64,000 nt of DNA from Nocardia vinacea (GCF_035920345.1 NZ_CP109149.1:9548001-9612000); one strand, 5' to 3'. Numbered from the stretch's first letter, positions 17,391 to 26,700 are shown. The notes: generated from the sequence alone by a model not told the origin. Made by a program: numbers and translations.

Positions 17391-18292
17391 GTGGATTGAC
17401 CACTGCGGGCCGGGTCGGCGCTGTCTGGATGGACGGGGCGCTGGTAGACCCCGCCGCGGCGCATCTGCCGGTGCTGAGCTTCGGTCTGCACAATGCGGCC
17501 TGCGTCTTCGAGGGGATCCGGAGTTTCGGCGGCCGCCCCTTCGCGCTGTCGGCCCATGTGAACCGCCTGCGCACATCGGCCGAGGCGATCGGGATCGCAC
17601 TGCCCTGGGACTCGACGGCGATAGCGGACGCGATCGAAACCGCCGTCGCTGCTGCCGACTTCGCGGAGGCGTATATCCGGCCCGTGGTCTGGCGTGGGGA
17701 CGAAGTGATCGGCATCGATCCGACCGGCACCACCGTGCATCTCGCCATCGCTGTGCTGGCATGGCCGGAGCAGGCGCTGGACGACGGAAAACCGCTGCGG
17801 CTCGGCCTGTCTCGATGGACCCGGCCGACCCCCACCATGGCGCCGGTGCAGGCGAAGACCTCGGCGAATTACCTCGTCGGATCACTGGCGCTGGCCGAAG
17901 CCCGGGCCGGCGGATTCGACGACGCGCTGCTGCTCGATCATACGGGCGGGATCGCCGAAACCACTGGTTCCAATATCTTTCTCGTGCACCGAGGTGAACT
18001 GGTAACGCCGCCGGCGCACACGTTCCTCAACGGAATCACCCGGCAAACCGTGCTCCGGCTGGCCGCACGGAACGGCATCGTGACGCGCGAGATTCGGCTG
18101 ACCCCGAACGATCTGGTGATCGCCGACGAGGTGTTCGTGACCGGAACCGCGGTCGGCGTGCGTTCGGTCGGCTGGTTCCGCGACACCGCCTTTCACGCCG
18201 ACGGCATCCTCACCCGGATGCTGGCGAATGCCTACACCCAACTGGTCGGTACCGAGCAGGGGGAGGAGTCGCCATGTACGGCATCGGCATAG
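17387..18292 (+). CDS. Class IV (branched-chain type) PLP aminotransferase
   Basis: It is a 301-residue fold-type IV aminotransferase. The PLP lysine is K157 in VQAKTSANYL, and the phosphate/cofactor stretch AETTGSNIFLVHRGEL, the LNGITRQTVL segment and ADEVFVTGTA are all in place, as in IlvE. It overlaps the upstream gene by ATGA. Inside this operon, rather than beside isoleucine-valine genes, it is more likely a pathway enzyme making or consuming an amine than the housekeeping IlvE. It could use a keto-cyclitol or an amino acid precursor; the sequence does not decide. Confidence 0.87.
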   Translation: MSGLTTAGRVGAVWMDGALVDPAAAHLPVLSFGLHNAACVFEGIRSFGGRPFALSAHVNRLRTSAEAIGIALPWDSTAIADAIETAVAAADFAEAYIRPVVWRGDEVIGIDPTGTTVHLAIAVLAWPEQALDDGKPLRLGLSRWTRPTPTMAPVQAKTSANYLVGSLALAEARAGGFDDALLLDHTGGIAETTGSNIFLVHRGELVTPPAHTFLNGITRQTVLRLAARNGIVTREIRLTPNDLVIADEVFVTGTAVGVRSVGWFRDTAFHADGILTRMLANAYTQLVGTEQGEESPCTASA

Positions 18293-19827
18293 TCGGCACC
18301 GGGATATCCGCGCTGCATCTGGCCCTGCAGCTCCAGCAGCGTGGCATCTCGACCACGCTCTATGCCGACAAGAGCCCCGAACAGATCCGGGCGGGGCGGC
18401 TGCCCAACAACGTCTGCCGGTTCGGCCGGACCAGGGCCCGCGAGCACACGCTCGGCGTCGATCATTGGAACTTTCCCGACTTCGGCATGAATTGCGCACA
18501 CGTGCGCGTACACACCGATCCGCCGATCGCCTTCTGCGGGAACCTTTCCCACCAGGCCAGCTACGTCGACTTCCGCCTCTACCTGCCACGGCTGCTGGCC
18601 GACTATCAGGAACGCGGCGGCACGATCGTGCCGGTTCCGGACCCGCAGGTGGCGGTGTCCCGTTCCGCGTCCGAACATGACTCGACGGTGGTCGCCACCG
18701 GCCACCGGAGCGTAGATTCCCTGTTTCCACGTATCGCATCCCGCTCCGCCGAGCACCCCGCTCGACTGATCCTCGCCGGGCTGTTCCACGGTGTGGCGCA
18801 TACGGATCCGCTGGGTATGCATTTCGAGATCGTGCCCGGAGCCGGCGAGATCTTCCAGACACCGGTGCACTCCGTGGCCGGCCGGGTTGCCGGTATCACC
18901 TTCGAGGCCGTCTGCGACGGCCCGTGGGCGAACCGCCTGCGCCCGCGGTACTACGACGATCCCTCGGGGTGTGCGCGGGTGGTACTGGAGCTACTGCGCG
19001 AGGTCGATTCCGAGATTCTCGGACGCCTGGATACCCGCAGGTTCGCCCTCACTCGCCCGCTGGATCTGCTGCAAGGGGCGATCACACCGACGGTCCGCAG
19101 GCCCTGGACCCGATTGGGCACCCACCGCTTCGCGATCGCGGTCGGTGATGCCGCGGTACTCAATGATCCGGTCACCGGGCAGGGAGCAAACCTCGCCGTG
19201 GCCGCGGCGTGGGAACTCGGCCGGATGATCGACGCCGACACCGCATTCGACGAGCAGTTCTGTCACCGATGGGAGGAGCGGCTCTGGGACCTTGCCCGTG
19301 ATGTCACCGAATGGACGGGATCGGCGCTCGGTCCACCACCGGACCATGTCATCGATGTGCTCCGGGCGGCCGCGGACAGCCAGGACCTCGCCGATACGTT
19401 CCTCGACAACTTCGATGACCCGCCAGCGATGTGGAGTTCGCTGGCCACGGCGCAGCAGGCGGCCGCGTTCATCCGCCGAAAGCCCCCGGGCATCACCCAG
19501 CGCGCCGCGGATCTCATGATCGTCGAGCGGGAGCGGCGCCTGCTCGATCTGCTCGGTCACGCGGATTCCGGCGATTTGCTCGCTCCTGACGCACTGCTGG
19601 TCACGGCGCAGGGATGCCACACCCTGGACACCTGGCCGGGTGACCAATCCACAGCCGGCGCACCAGCCAGCGTGACCGAGGCAACGGTTTTGCCACTGAG
19701 CGACAGCGCACAGCTGATCACCTATCGGCACCGCACGCTGTACTGCTCGACGCTGTGGCATTGCGAACACGACAACTGGGCGGCAGTAGTCCACCACCGC
19801 TCTCCCGCACCTATGGAGGCCTCATGA
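18274..19827 (+). CDS. Styrene-monooxygenase-like FAD protein with SnoaL/DUF4440-like tail
   Basis: It is a 517-residue two-part protein. Residues 1 to about 410 match the styrene/indole monooxygenase family: GIVGTGISALHLALQL binds FAD, and RLPNNVCRFGRTRAREHTLGV is the family block after it; AVGDAAVLNDPVTGQGAN is the second FAD motif. These enzymes take FADH2 from a separate reductase and epoxidise or hydroxylate. The tail (about 435-510) ends YCSTLWHCEHDNWAAVVHH, close to the end of the 137-residue protein at 15904-16317. No flavin reductase gene is in the cluster. The start overlaps the aminotransferase by 19 bases. Confidence 0.8.
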   Translation: MYGIGIVGTGISALHLALQLQQRGISTTLYADKSPEQIRAGRLPNNVCRFGRTRAREHTLGVDHWNFPDFGMNCAHVRVHTDPPIAFCGNLSHQASYVDFRLYLPRLLADYQERGGTIVPVPDPQVAVSRSASEHDSTVVATGHRSVDSLFPRIASRSAEHPARLILAGLFHGVAHTDPLGMHFEIVPGAGEIFQTPVHSVAGRVAGITFEAVCDGPWANRLRPRYYDDPSGCARVVLELLREVDSEILGRLDTRRFALTRPLDLLQGAITPTVRRPWTRLGTHRFAIAVGDAAVLNDPVTGQGANLAVAAAWELGRMIDADTAFDEQFCHRWEERLWDLARDVTEWTGSALGPPPDHVIDVLRAAADSQDLADTFLDNFDDPPAMWSSLATAQQAAAFIRRKPPGITQRAADLMIVERERRLLDLLGHADSGDLLAPDALLVTAQGCHTLDTWPGDQSTAGAPASVTEATVLPLSDSAQLITYRHRTLYCSTLWHCEHDNWAAVVHHRSPAPMEAS

Positions 19828-21173
19828 CCGTCCGTGCGGCCGAACTGACCGCATTCTTCCGGGGGCGCATCGTCGATCCGACCCACCCGGCCTACAACGA
19901 CAGGCGACGGATATGGAAGGGGCTGAGTCGGTATCCCGCCCTCATCGCCGACTGCGCCGACGCCACCGATGTCCGCTGCGTCGTCGACTTCGCCGCCGGT
20001 GCCGGTATCCCGCTCGCGGTCGTGGGCGCCGGTCACGATGTGGCGGCCCGGTCGATGCCCGACAATGCGCTCGTCGCATCCACCGGGGCGATGTCGGGCA
20101 TCAGCATCGACCCGGACCGCCGCCTCGCCCGGGTCGGGGCCGGAGTGCGTTGGGGCAGTCTTGTCTCCGCCGCGGCCCGCTATGGGCTTGCCACCACCGG
20201 CGCCTCGGTCGCGACCGTCGGCGTCGCCGGATTCGCCCTGCACGGCGGTCTCGGCTGGTTGATGCGCCGCTACGGGACAGCGTGCGACAACGTCCAGGCC
20301 GTGCAGATGGTGACCGCCGACGGACGACTGCGCACCGTCGACACCGACACCGAGCCCGATCTATTCTGGGCGGTGCGCGGAGCCGGATCGAATTTCGGCG
20401 TGGTGACCGCGCTGACGTTGCGGCTGCATCCGGTCGACCGAGTAGTGGCCGGTGTCATGCTCTACCCGGCCACGAAGGCCCGCGCCGTCCTGCAGGCCTA
20501 TCGCGAGATCACCGCCCGCGCCGGTGACGAACTGGTCACCCACTTCTACTACTCCGGTAACCCGGACGGCAGCCACAGCGTCGGAATCGGGTTGTGCCAC
20601 AGTGGAGCCGCGGACGCCATGGCAAACATCCTGGTGCCGCTCGCGCCGCTCGGAATCCCACAGCACGACTCCGTGCGGGAGATGGGGACCGCGGAGTTGC
20701 AGGTGGTTCATGACAGCAGCACACCACCCGGCGCTAGCTACCACCTGCGCGGACACTATCTGTCCGAGCTGAGCGACCAGGTCATCGACGTGATCGTCGA
20801 GCAGTGCCGCACGCTCAGCGCCCCGTTTACCCAGATCTTCCTGGAACACCTGGGCGGTGCCGTGGGGCGAGTACCCGAGCGCGACACCGCATTCGGCGGA
20901 CGTACCGCTCGTTATTCGTTTCTCGTCGTCAACGGCTGGGATACCGCACAGGACGATCTCGCGCAGGTGGCGTGGACCCGGGCGTTCGGTGCCGCCGTCG
21001 CACCACACGCGGCGCCCGGCGCCTATGTCAACTACCTCGACGACGATGAGGACCATCGCATTCCTGGTGCGTACGGTGACGCATATCCGCGATTGCGGTC
21101 GCTGAAGCGAATCTACGATCCCGCCAACATGTTCCGCTTCAATCGCAATGTCCCCCCGGAGGCCGGTCAATGA
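19824..21173 (+). CDS. BBE-type FAD-linked oxidase
   Basis: It is a 449-residue flavoprotein of the berberine-bridge-enzyme/PCMH family. The FAD-binding half has VVGAGHDVAARSM, in which H71 is the likely site of covalent FAD attachment, then the GGLGWLMRRYGTACDN block; the C-terminal BBE segment ends YPRLRSLKRIYDPANMFRFN. The second covalent cysteine seen in bicovalent members is replaced (ASVATVGVAGF), so attachment through histidine only is predicted. The start at 19824 overlaps the previous stop (ATGA). Such oxidases act on sugars, alcohols or amines late in pathways. Confidence 0.85.
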   Translation: MTVRAAELTAFFRGRIVDPTHPAYNDRRRIWKGLSRYPALIADCADATDVRCVVDFAAGAGIPLAVVGAGHDVAARSMPDNALVASTGAMSGISIDPDRRLARVGAGVRWGSLVSAAARYGLATTGASVATVGVAGFALHGGLGWLMRRYGTACDNVQAVQMVTADGRLRTVDTDTEPDLFWAVRGAGSNFGVVTALTLRLHPVDRVVAGVMLYPATKARAVLQAYREITARAGDELVTHFYYSGNPDGSHSVGIGLCHSGAADAMANILVPLAPLGIPQHDSVREMGTAELQVVHDSSTPPGASYHLRGHYLSELSDQVIDVIVEQCRTLSAPFTQIFLEHLGGAVGRVPERDTAFGGRTARYSFLVVNGWDTAQDDLAQVAWTRAFGAAVAPHAAPGAYVNYLDDDEDHRIPGAYGDAYPRLRSLKRIYDPANMFRFNRNVPPEAGQ

Positions 21174-21913
21174 GGCTCGAGCAGAAAGTCGCCATCGTTA
21201 CCGGGGCGTCCCGCGGCATCGGGGCGGCCACCGCGGTGGAATTGGCCGGACGCGGTGCCATCGTCATCGTGAATTATCAGTCCGAAAAATATCGGGATGA
21301 AGCCGAAACCGTCACCGCCGCCATCGAATCCAGCGGTGGATCCGCCTACCTCGTACAGGCCGACCTACGGGATGCCGACCAGCGCCGACAGCTGATCGAT
21401 ACGGCGGCACGGCACACCGGCCGACTGGACATCCTGGTGAACAACGCGGGAGTCTATCGACGCGGGCTGACCGAGGACATCGACGCCGACCATCTCGCCG
21501 AGCATTTCGAAACCAATGTCGAGGGCGGCATCCTCACCACCGTGGCCGCGGCCGAGCAATTGAGCGACGGCGGTCGAATCGTCTACGTCTCCTCCGGACT
21601 GGCCCGCCGCATCGCGGCGACCAGCACCGCATACGCCGCCAGCAAGGCGGCTGTCGAAGCAGCGACCCGCTGCCAGGCCGCTGAATTCGGCCCGCGCGGT
21701 ATAACCGTGAACGCCGTCGCCCCAGGCATCGTCGACACCGCGATGTTGGCCGACATCCTTACTACGCCGGAACGTGCGGCGCTGATCGCGGCGACCGCCC
21801 TCGGCCGCATCGGCCGGCCCCGTGATATCGCCAAGGTAATCGCCTTCCTCGCCTCCGACGATGCCGGATGGATCACTGGACAGGTGATCGACGTCGACGG
21901 CGGCCTGCAGTGA
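21170..21913 (+). CDS. SDR family oxidoreductase, last gene of the biosynthetic operon
   Basis: It is a 247-residue FabG-like short-chain dehydrogenase. The cofactor motif is TGASRGIG, NNAG is present, the catalytic Ser-Tyr-Lys triad lies in VSSGLA and YAASK, and the C-terminus is GQVIDVDGGLQ. The start overlaps the oxidase stop (ATGA), so seven genes from 14871 to 21913 form one unbroken operon. It probably reduces a ketone of the pathway product. Only 62 bases separate it from the converging sugar-transport operon, where I see no clear terminator. Confidence 0.87.
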   Translation: MRLEQKVAIVTGASRGIGAATAVELAGRGAIVIVNYQSEKYRDEAETVTAAIESSGGSAYLVQADLRDADQRRQLIDTAARHTGRLDILVNNAGVYRRGLTEDIDADHLAEHFETNVEGGILTTVAAAEQLSDGGRIVYVSSGLARRIAATSTAYAASKAAVEAATRCQAAEFGPRGITVNAVAPGIVDTAMLADILTTPERAALIAATALGRIGRPRDIAKVIAFLASDDAGWITGQVIDVDGGLQ

Positions 21914-21975
21914 GCGGTGGTTCGACACGACCTGCACGAAACCTCGGCACCGCTGTGGAGTCATGTCGCGAGTAC

Positions 21976-22989
21976 CTATCCGTCGCGCGTTCCGATGGTG
22001 CGTTGCAGCAGGATGAAGGCGAGAAGCAGGACGCCGATGAAGATCTTGGTCCACCAGGAACTCAGGGTGCCTTCGAAGCTGATGATCGTCTGGATTACGC
22101 CGAGAGTCAGGACGCCGAGTACCGAGCCGAGGACGAATCCGGAGCCGCCGGTGAGCAGGGTGCCGCCGATGACGACCGCGGCGATGGCGTCGAGTTCCAT
22201 CCCTACGGCGTGCAGGCTCCAGCCGGACAGGGTGTAGAGCGTGAACAGGATGCCCGCGAGTGCCGAGCAGAAGCCGCTGATCGCGTATACGGCGACCTTG
22301 GTCCTGGCCACCGGTAGCCCCATCATGAGCGCCGACTGTTCGTTGCCGCCGATCGCGTACGCGGTGCGACCCAGTCGGGTGTAGTGCAGGACGACGAAGG
22401 CCGCGGCGACGATCACCAGCGCGACGATCATGCCCACCGTCAGGAATACGTCCCCGCCGAGCCGGAATCGACGCTGCGCCAGATCCGTATACACGGGGTC
22501 GGTGATCGTGATCGAATCCGTGCTGATCACATACGCCAGCCCGCGCGCGAGGAACATACCGGCCAGCGTGACGATGAACGGCTGAATCTCGAAGTAGTGG
22601 ATCACCGCGCCCATCGCGGCGCCGAAGAGTGTGCCGCCGACCAGCATGAGCGGCATGACCAGCAGCGGCGGCCACCCGTGCACGGTCACCAGCCACGCCG
22701 AGACCACCGTGGACAGCGCCAGCACCGCACCGACGGACAGGTCGATGCCGCCGGTGAGGATCACGAAGGTCGTTCCGACGGCGAGGACGAGCAGAAAGGC
22801 GTTGTCTATGAACAGGTTCACGAAAACCTGCGGGTAGCCGAATGCCGGATAACGGATCACCCCGACGCCGTAGATGACGGCGAACAATGCCGCGGTGGCC
22901 AGTACCGGGATGTACCGGCTGCGGTGTCCGCGAATCGTTGCTCGGCGCAGTACAGGGGCCTTGGCCGCGGTCGCGGTCAGCGCGTTCAT
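21976..22989 (-). CDS. Sugar ABC transporter permease, YjfF-like (galactofuranose type)
   Basis: It is an integral membrane permease of the RbsC/BPD_transp_2 family, 337 residues, with about eight to ten hydrophobic segments. The family stretch TTFVILTGGIDLSVGAVLAL and the VVIGGTLLTGGSGFVLGSVLGV loop are clear. The start at 22989 has GGAGG upstream and overlaps the stop of the second permease. A pair of related permeases with one double ATPase and a YtfQ-like binding protein is the arrangement of the E. coli ytfQRT-yjfF furanose importer. It is the last gene of that operon. Confidence 0.87.
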   Translation of the reverse strand: MNALTATAAKAPVLRRATIRGHRSRYIPVLATAALFAVIYGVGVIRYPAFGYPQVFVNLFIDNAFLLVLAVGTTFVILTGGIDLSVGAVLALSTVVSAWLVTVHGWPPLLVMPLMLVGGTLFGAAMGAVIHYFEIQPFIVTLAGMFLARGLAYVISTDSITITDPVYTDLAQRRFRLGGDVFLTVGMIVALVIVAAAFVVLHYTRLGRTAYAIGGNEQSALMMGLPVARTKVAVYAISGFCSALAGILFTLYTLSGWSLHAVGMELDAIAAVVIGGTLLTGGSGFVLGSVLGVLTLGVIQTIISFEGTLSSWWTKIFIGVLLLAFILLQRTIGTRDG

Positions 22990-24020
22990 ACTGTCGCCTC
23001 CGTTGGTGTCGATGGGGTGCCGACAGGTTGGCGGCGACGGCGAAATACCTTGGCGCGGAACGCCGGTGACTGAACAAGGCATACCGCGATCACCACGACC
23101 GCTTTGGAAACCAGCGTCGTCTCCGGTGGCACCCCGACGGTGTAGATCGTGGTGGTGAGCGTCTGGATCACCAGCGCCCCGAGAACGGTGCCGCCGAGCT
23201 GAAATCGCCCACCGGTCAATGCGGTACCACCGATGACGACCGCGAGAATCGCATCGAGTTCGATCCACAAACCGGCGTTATTGCCATCGGCCGCAGAGAC
23301 ATTCGAACTGATCATCAGTCCCGCGATCGCCGCACAGCACGCGCAGACCGCGTATACGGCGACGATCAGACCGCCGGCCCGGATGCCGACCAGACGCGCC
23401 GCCTCGGCATTGCCGCCCACCGATTCCAGCAGCAGCCCGAGCGCACTGCGCCGCAACAAAACCGCGAGGCCGGTGAACACCGCGGCCGCGACCAGGACGG
23501 GCACCGGCAGGCCGAGCAGATAGCCGCCGCCGATCACCTTGTACGGCGGACTGTTGATCGTGATGATCTGGCCCGACGTAATCAGCTGTGCGACACCACG
23601 TCCGGCGACCATCAGGATCAATGTCGCCACGATCGGCTGAATCCCGAAGCGCGCCACCAACACTCCGTTCCACAGTCCCAGCACGACCGCCACGCCGAGC
23701 GCGATCAGCACGGCGACGGCAACGCCAACGGCATCCGCCTGGTCCGGCATATTGCTGATGTGCAGACAGGCCAGCGCACCCGCGATCGCCACGACCGTGC
23801 CGACCGACAGGTCGATGCCGCGCGTCGCGATGACCAGCGTCATGCCGAGCGAGATCAGCACCAGTGGCGCCCCGTAGCGCAGGATATCGATCAGGCTGCC
23901 GTAGAGGTGCCCGTCCTGGATGCGGATCGAGAGGAATCCGGGCGTGAACGCGACGTTGACGATCAGCAGTGCGATGAGCGCAGCCGCTGGCCAGAACAGA
24001 TGGTTTCGGAAGACCGTCAT
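22986..24020 (-). CDS. Sugar ABC transporter permease, YtfT-like (galactofuranose type)
   Basis: It is the first of two RbsC-like permeases, 344 residues. The conserved core TLVIATRGIDLSVGTVVAIAG and the VVIGGTALTGGRFQLGGTVLGA loop are intact, with about eight membrane segments. It overlaps the ATPase gene at its start and the second permease at its end by four bases each. The C-terminus is basic and proline-rich (FRRRRQPVGTPSTPTEATV), probably cytoplasmic. Together the two permeases would form a heterodimeric channel for a furanose sugar. Confidence 0.87.
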   Translation of the reverse strand: MTVFRNHLFWPAAALIALLIVNVAFTPGFLSIRIQDGHLYGSLIDILRYGAPLVLISLGMTLVIATRGIDLSVGTVVAIAGALACLHISNMPDQADAVGVAVAVLIALGVAVVLGLWNGVLVARFGIQPIVATLILMVAGRGVAQLITSGQIITINSPPYKVIGGGYLLGLPVPVLVAAAVFTGLAVLLRRSALGLLLESVGGNAEAARLVGIRAGGLIVAVYAVCACCAAIAGLMISSNVSAADGNNAGLWIELDAILAVVIGGTALTGGRFQLGGTVLGALVIQTLTTTIYTVGVPPETTLVSKAVVVIAVCLVQSPAFRAKVFRRRRQPVGTPSTPTEATV

Positions 24021-25549
24021 GAAATGGCCCCGCTCGCAATGGTTTCGGTGAGTCGGTCCATGGTCAGGGTGGCATCGTTGACCAGTTCGGCGACCAGCCG
24101 CCGATCGCGCAGGATCGCCACCTTGTGACTGAGTCGCAGCACTTCCTCGAGTTCGGCGGAGATGAACAGCACCGACATGCCCTCCTCGGACAGCGAGATG
24201 ACCAGCCGCTGGATCTCCGCCTTGGCACCGATATCGATACCGCGGGTCGGCTCGTCGAGGATCAGCAGTTTCGGCTGGGTGGCCAGCCAACGGGCCAGCA
24301 GCACCTTCTGCTGGTTGCCGCCGCTGAGGAATTTCACCGGCGTATCCGGATCGGCGGGGACGATCCGCAGTGACGTGATGTATCCGGCGACGAGTTCGTC
24401 GCGCTTGCGCGCCGACAGCGGCCGGGCCCAGCCGCGCGCCGCCTGGACCGCGAGCACGATGTTGTCGCGCACCGACAGGTCCAGGATCAGGCCCTGGGAT
24501 TTACGATCTTCCGGGCAGAAGGCGATCCGATGGTCGATCGCGGTGCGCGGCGAGCGCAACGCCGTCGGTGTGCCCGCAACGCGGAGATTCCCGGTGGACG
24601 CACGGTCGGCGCCGAACAGTAGTCGCGCCACCTCGGTGCGGCCGGAGCCGAGCAACCCGGCCAACCCGACCACCTCGCCATCGCGGACAGTGAGATCGAA
24701 CGGCGCGACGGAATTGCGTCGTCCGCCGATCCCCGAGGCCTGCAGCAGCGGATCGTGGCGCGCCACCACCGCGGGATCCGGCTTCTCGTGCTCGATCTCG
24801 TCGAGCGTGCGCAACGCCGTGCCGAGCATGTGCGCGATGAGATCTTTTTGGCTCAGTTGTGCTACCGGATATTCGCCCACCAGGGTGCCGTTGCGCAGTA
24901 CCGTGGCCCGGTCGCAGATCTCGAAGATCTGATCGAGGAAGTGGGTGACGAATCCGATCGCCACGCCTTCGGCGGCGAGTCGGCGCATCACCGCGAACAG
25001 CTGCTCGACCTCACCGGTGTCGAGCGATGATGTCGGCTCGTCCAGGATGAGAACCTTGGCGTCCAGGTCGACGGCCCGCGCGATGGCGATCAGCTGTTGC
25101 ACCGCAAGCGAATACGAGCCGAGCGGGGCAGCCACATCGATGTTCAGATGCAGTCTGTCCAGCAGCCGGGCGGCATCGCGACGCATCGGGGCGAATCGGA
25201 TGAGACCGGCCCGTCGCGGTTCCCGTCCGATGTAGATGTTCTCCGCGACCGACAGATTCGGGCACAGATTCACCTCTTGATAGACGGTGCTCACTCCGGC
25301 CCGCAGCGCCTGCTGCGGGCCGGTGAAACGCACTGGGCGACCGTCGAGTTCGATGGTTCCGGCATCGGCGTCGTGAATTCCGGTAAGCACCTTGATGAGG
25401 GTGGATTTGCCCGCACCGTTCTCACCGACCAGCGCGTGTATTTCACCGGGGAACAGCCGCAGGTTCACCTCGGACAATGCGGTGACCCCGGCGAAACGCT
25501 TGACGATGCCCGACATCCGAAGTGTCGGTGTGACAGTGGGTTCCGACAT
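24017..25549 (-). CDS. Sugar ABC transporter ATPase, YtfR-like (two nucleotide-binding domains)
   Basis: It is a tandem ATPase of 510 residues that energises the furanose importer. Domain 1 has GENGAGKST, an atypical signature SLAVQQ and ILDEPTSSLD; domain 2 has the degenerate P-loop GLLGSGRTEV, the signature LSGGNQQKV and [10 protein letters not shown], as is usual for RbsA/XylG-type proteins. The ATG at 25549 has GGAG upstream; longer frames run into the binding-protein gene. It lies 14 bases after the binding protein and overlaps the first permease. Confidence 0.9.
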   Translation of the reverse strand: MSEPTVTPTLRMSGIVKRFAGVTALSEVNLRLFPGEIHALVGENGAGKSTLIKVLTGIHDADAGTIELDGRPVRFTGPQQALRAGVSTVYQEVNLCPNLSVAENIYIGREPRRAGLIRFAPMRRDAARLLDRLHLNIDVAAPLGSYSLAVQQLIAIARAVDLDAKVLILDEPTSSLDTGEVEQLFAVMRRLAAEGVAIGFVTHFLDQIFEICDRATVLRNGTLVGEYPVAQLSQKDLIAHMLGTALRTLDEIEHEKPDPAVVARHDPLLQASGIGGRRNSVAPFDLTVRDGEVVGLAGLLGSGRTEVARLLFGADRASTGNLRVAGTPTALRSPRTAIDHRIAFCPEDRKSQGLILDLSVRDNIVLAVQAARGWARPLSARKRDELVAGYITSLRIVPADPDTPVKFLSGGNQQKVLLARWLATQPKLLILDEPTRGIDIGAKAEIQRLVISLSEEGMSVLFISAELEEVLRLSHKVAILRDRRLVAELVNDATLTMDRLTETIASGAIS

Positions 25550-25563
25550 GCACTCGCTCCGGC

Positions 25564-26523
25564 TCAGTATGTCCGGGTGGGCAGCGCGGCGGCGGCCTGG
25601 TCCTGCGTGTAGACGCCTTCGTCGGTGACGATCCGTTTGGGCGTCGGGTGACCCGCCACGACCTCCTTGGTGATCTCCATCAGCTTCGGGCCGAGCAGCG
25701 GATTGCATTCGACGACCACGTTGATCTTGCCGTCGGCCATGGCCTGGAAGGCATCTCGGGTCCCGTCGATCGAGATGATCTTGATGTCCTTACCCGGCTT
25801 CAACCCGGCCTCCTCGATCGCCTGGATCGCGCCGAGCGCCATATCGTCGTTGTGCGCGTACAGCACGTTGATATCCCGGTGCGCGGCCAGGAATGCCTGC
25901 ATGACCTCTTTGCCCTTGGCGCGGGTGAATTCCGCGGTCTGCGATGCGATGATCTTGAACTTCGGGTCGGCGCCGATAACCTCCTGGAAACCCTTCTTCC
26001 GATCGGTCGCGGGCGCGGATCCGGTGGTGCCCTGCAACTCCGCGATATTCACGGTGTCAGTCGAATTCTTGGTCGCGTCGACGAGCCAATTCGCCGCCCT
26101 GCGGCCCTCTTCGACGAAATCCGAGCCGAGGAAGGTCACATACAGCGAGGTATCGGCCGAGTCGACCGCGCGGTCGGTGAGGATCACCGGAATCTTGGCG
26201 TCCTTGGCCTCCTTCAGGACGGTGTCCCATCCGGATGCGACGACCGGGGAGAAGGCGATGACGTCCACACGCTGCTGGATGAAGGTGCGGATCGCCTTGA
26301 TCTGGTTTTCCTGTTTCTGTTGGGCGTCGGCGAATTTCAGCTGGATGCCAGCCGCGGCCGCGGCGTCCTGGATGGATTTCGTATTCGCGGTGCGCCAACC
26401 GCTTTCGGCGCCTACCTGGGAGAACCCGAGTACGGTTTGGTCGCCTCCCGAGCTGCCGCAGCCGACGGCCGTTGCTGCGGTGATAATAAGTGCGCTGGTG
26501 GTGATCAGAAGCCTCTTCAACAC
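25564..26523 (-). CDS. YtfQ-like sugar-binding lipoprotein (galactofuranose type)
   Basis: It is the extracytoplasmic binding protein of the importer, 319 residues. The N-terminus MLKRLLITTSALIITAATAVGC is a lipoprotein signal with the lipobox AVGC (start shown in part only). The mature part follows E. coli YtfQ closely: LGFSQVGAESGWR, ADAQQKQENQIKAIR, ELQGTTGSAPATDRKKGF and YAHNDDMALGAIQAIEEAG. YtfQ binds galactofuranose, so that or arabinofuranose is the best guess. The GTG at 26523 has GGGAG upstream. The promoter faces the LacI gene, and a LacI-type operator is at 26583. Confidence 0.88.
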   Translation of the reverse strand: MLKRLLITTSALIITAATAVGCGSSGGDQTVLGFSQVGAESGWRTANTKSIQDAAAAAGIQLKFADAQQKQENQIKAIRTFIQQRVDVIAFSPVVASGWDTVLKEAKDAKIPVILTDRAVDSADTSLYVTFLGSDFVEEGRRAANWLVDATKNSTDTVNIAELQGTTGSAPATDRKKGFQEVIGADPKFKIIASQTAEFTRAKGKEVMQAFLAAHRDINVLYAHNDDMALGAIQAIEEAGLKPGKDIKIISIDGTRDAFQAMADGKINVVVECNPLLGPKLMEITKEVVAGHPTPKRIVTDEGVYTQDQAAAALPTRTY

Positions 26524-26582
26524 GATCAGGCTCTCCCTTGCATTGTGAAACGTGTTGCACCGAGGTGCGGTAGTCCTGATAG

Positions 26583-26596
26583 TGTTAGCGCTCACA
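26583..26596. promoter_or_regulatory. LacI-type operator in front of the furanose ABC operon
   Basis: TGTTAGCGCTCACA is a near-palindrome with the central CG typical of LacI-family operators, 60 bases upstream of the binding-protein start. It matches the sites at 26701-26714 and 35719-35747 in TGTKARCG. Confidence 0.7.
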
Positions 26597-26700
26597 TTCT
26601 TCTAGTCAAGAGCTCTGGCGTCCGTAATCTGGTGGCGACTACCGGATATCGGTTGCCGTGGTTGGCACGGCAGTTCGCGTCATGCTGCGGTCATCGGCGG

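Noticed and set aside
17387..18292. Housekeeping branched-chain aminotransferase IlvE.
   Set aside because: The sequence is of that fold, but the gene is embedded with overlapping ends in a biosynthetic operon and is short (301 residues), so a pathway role is more likely; no ilvE symbol is given.
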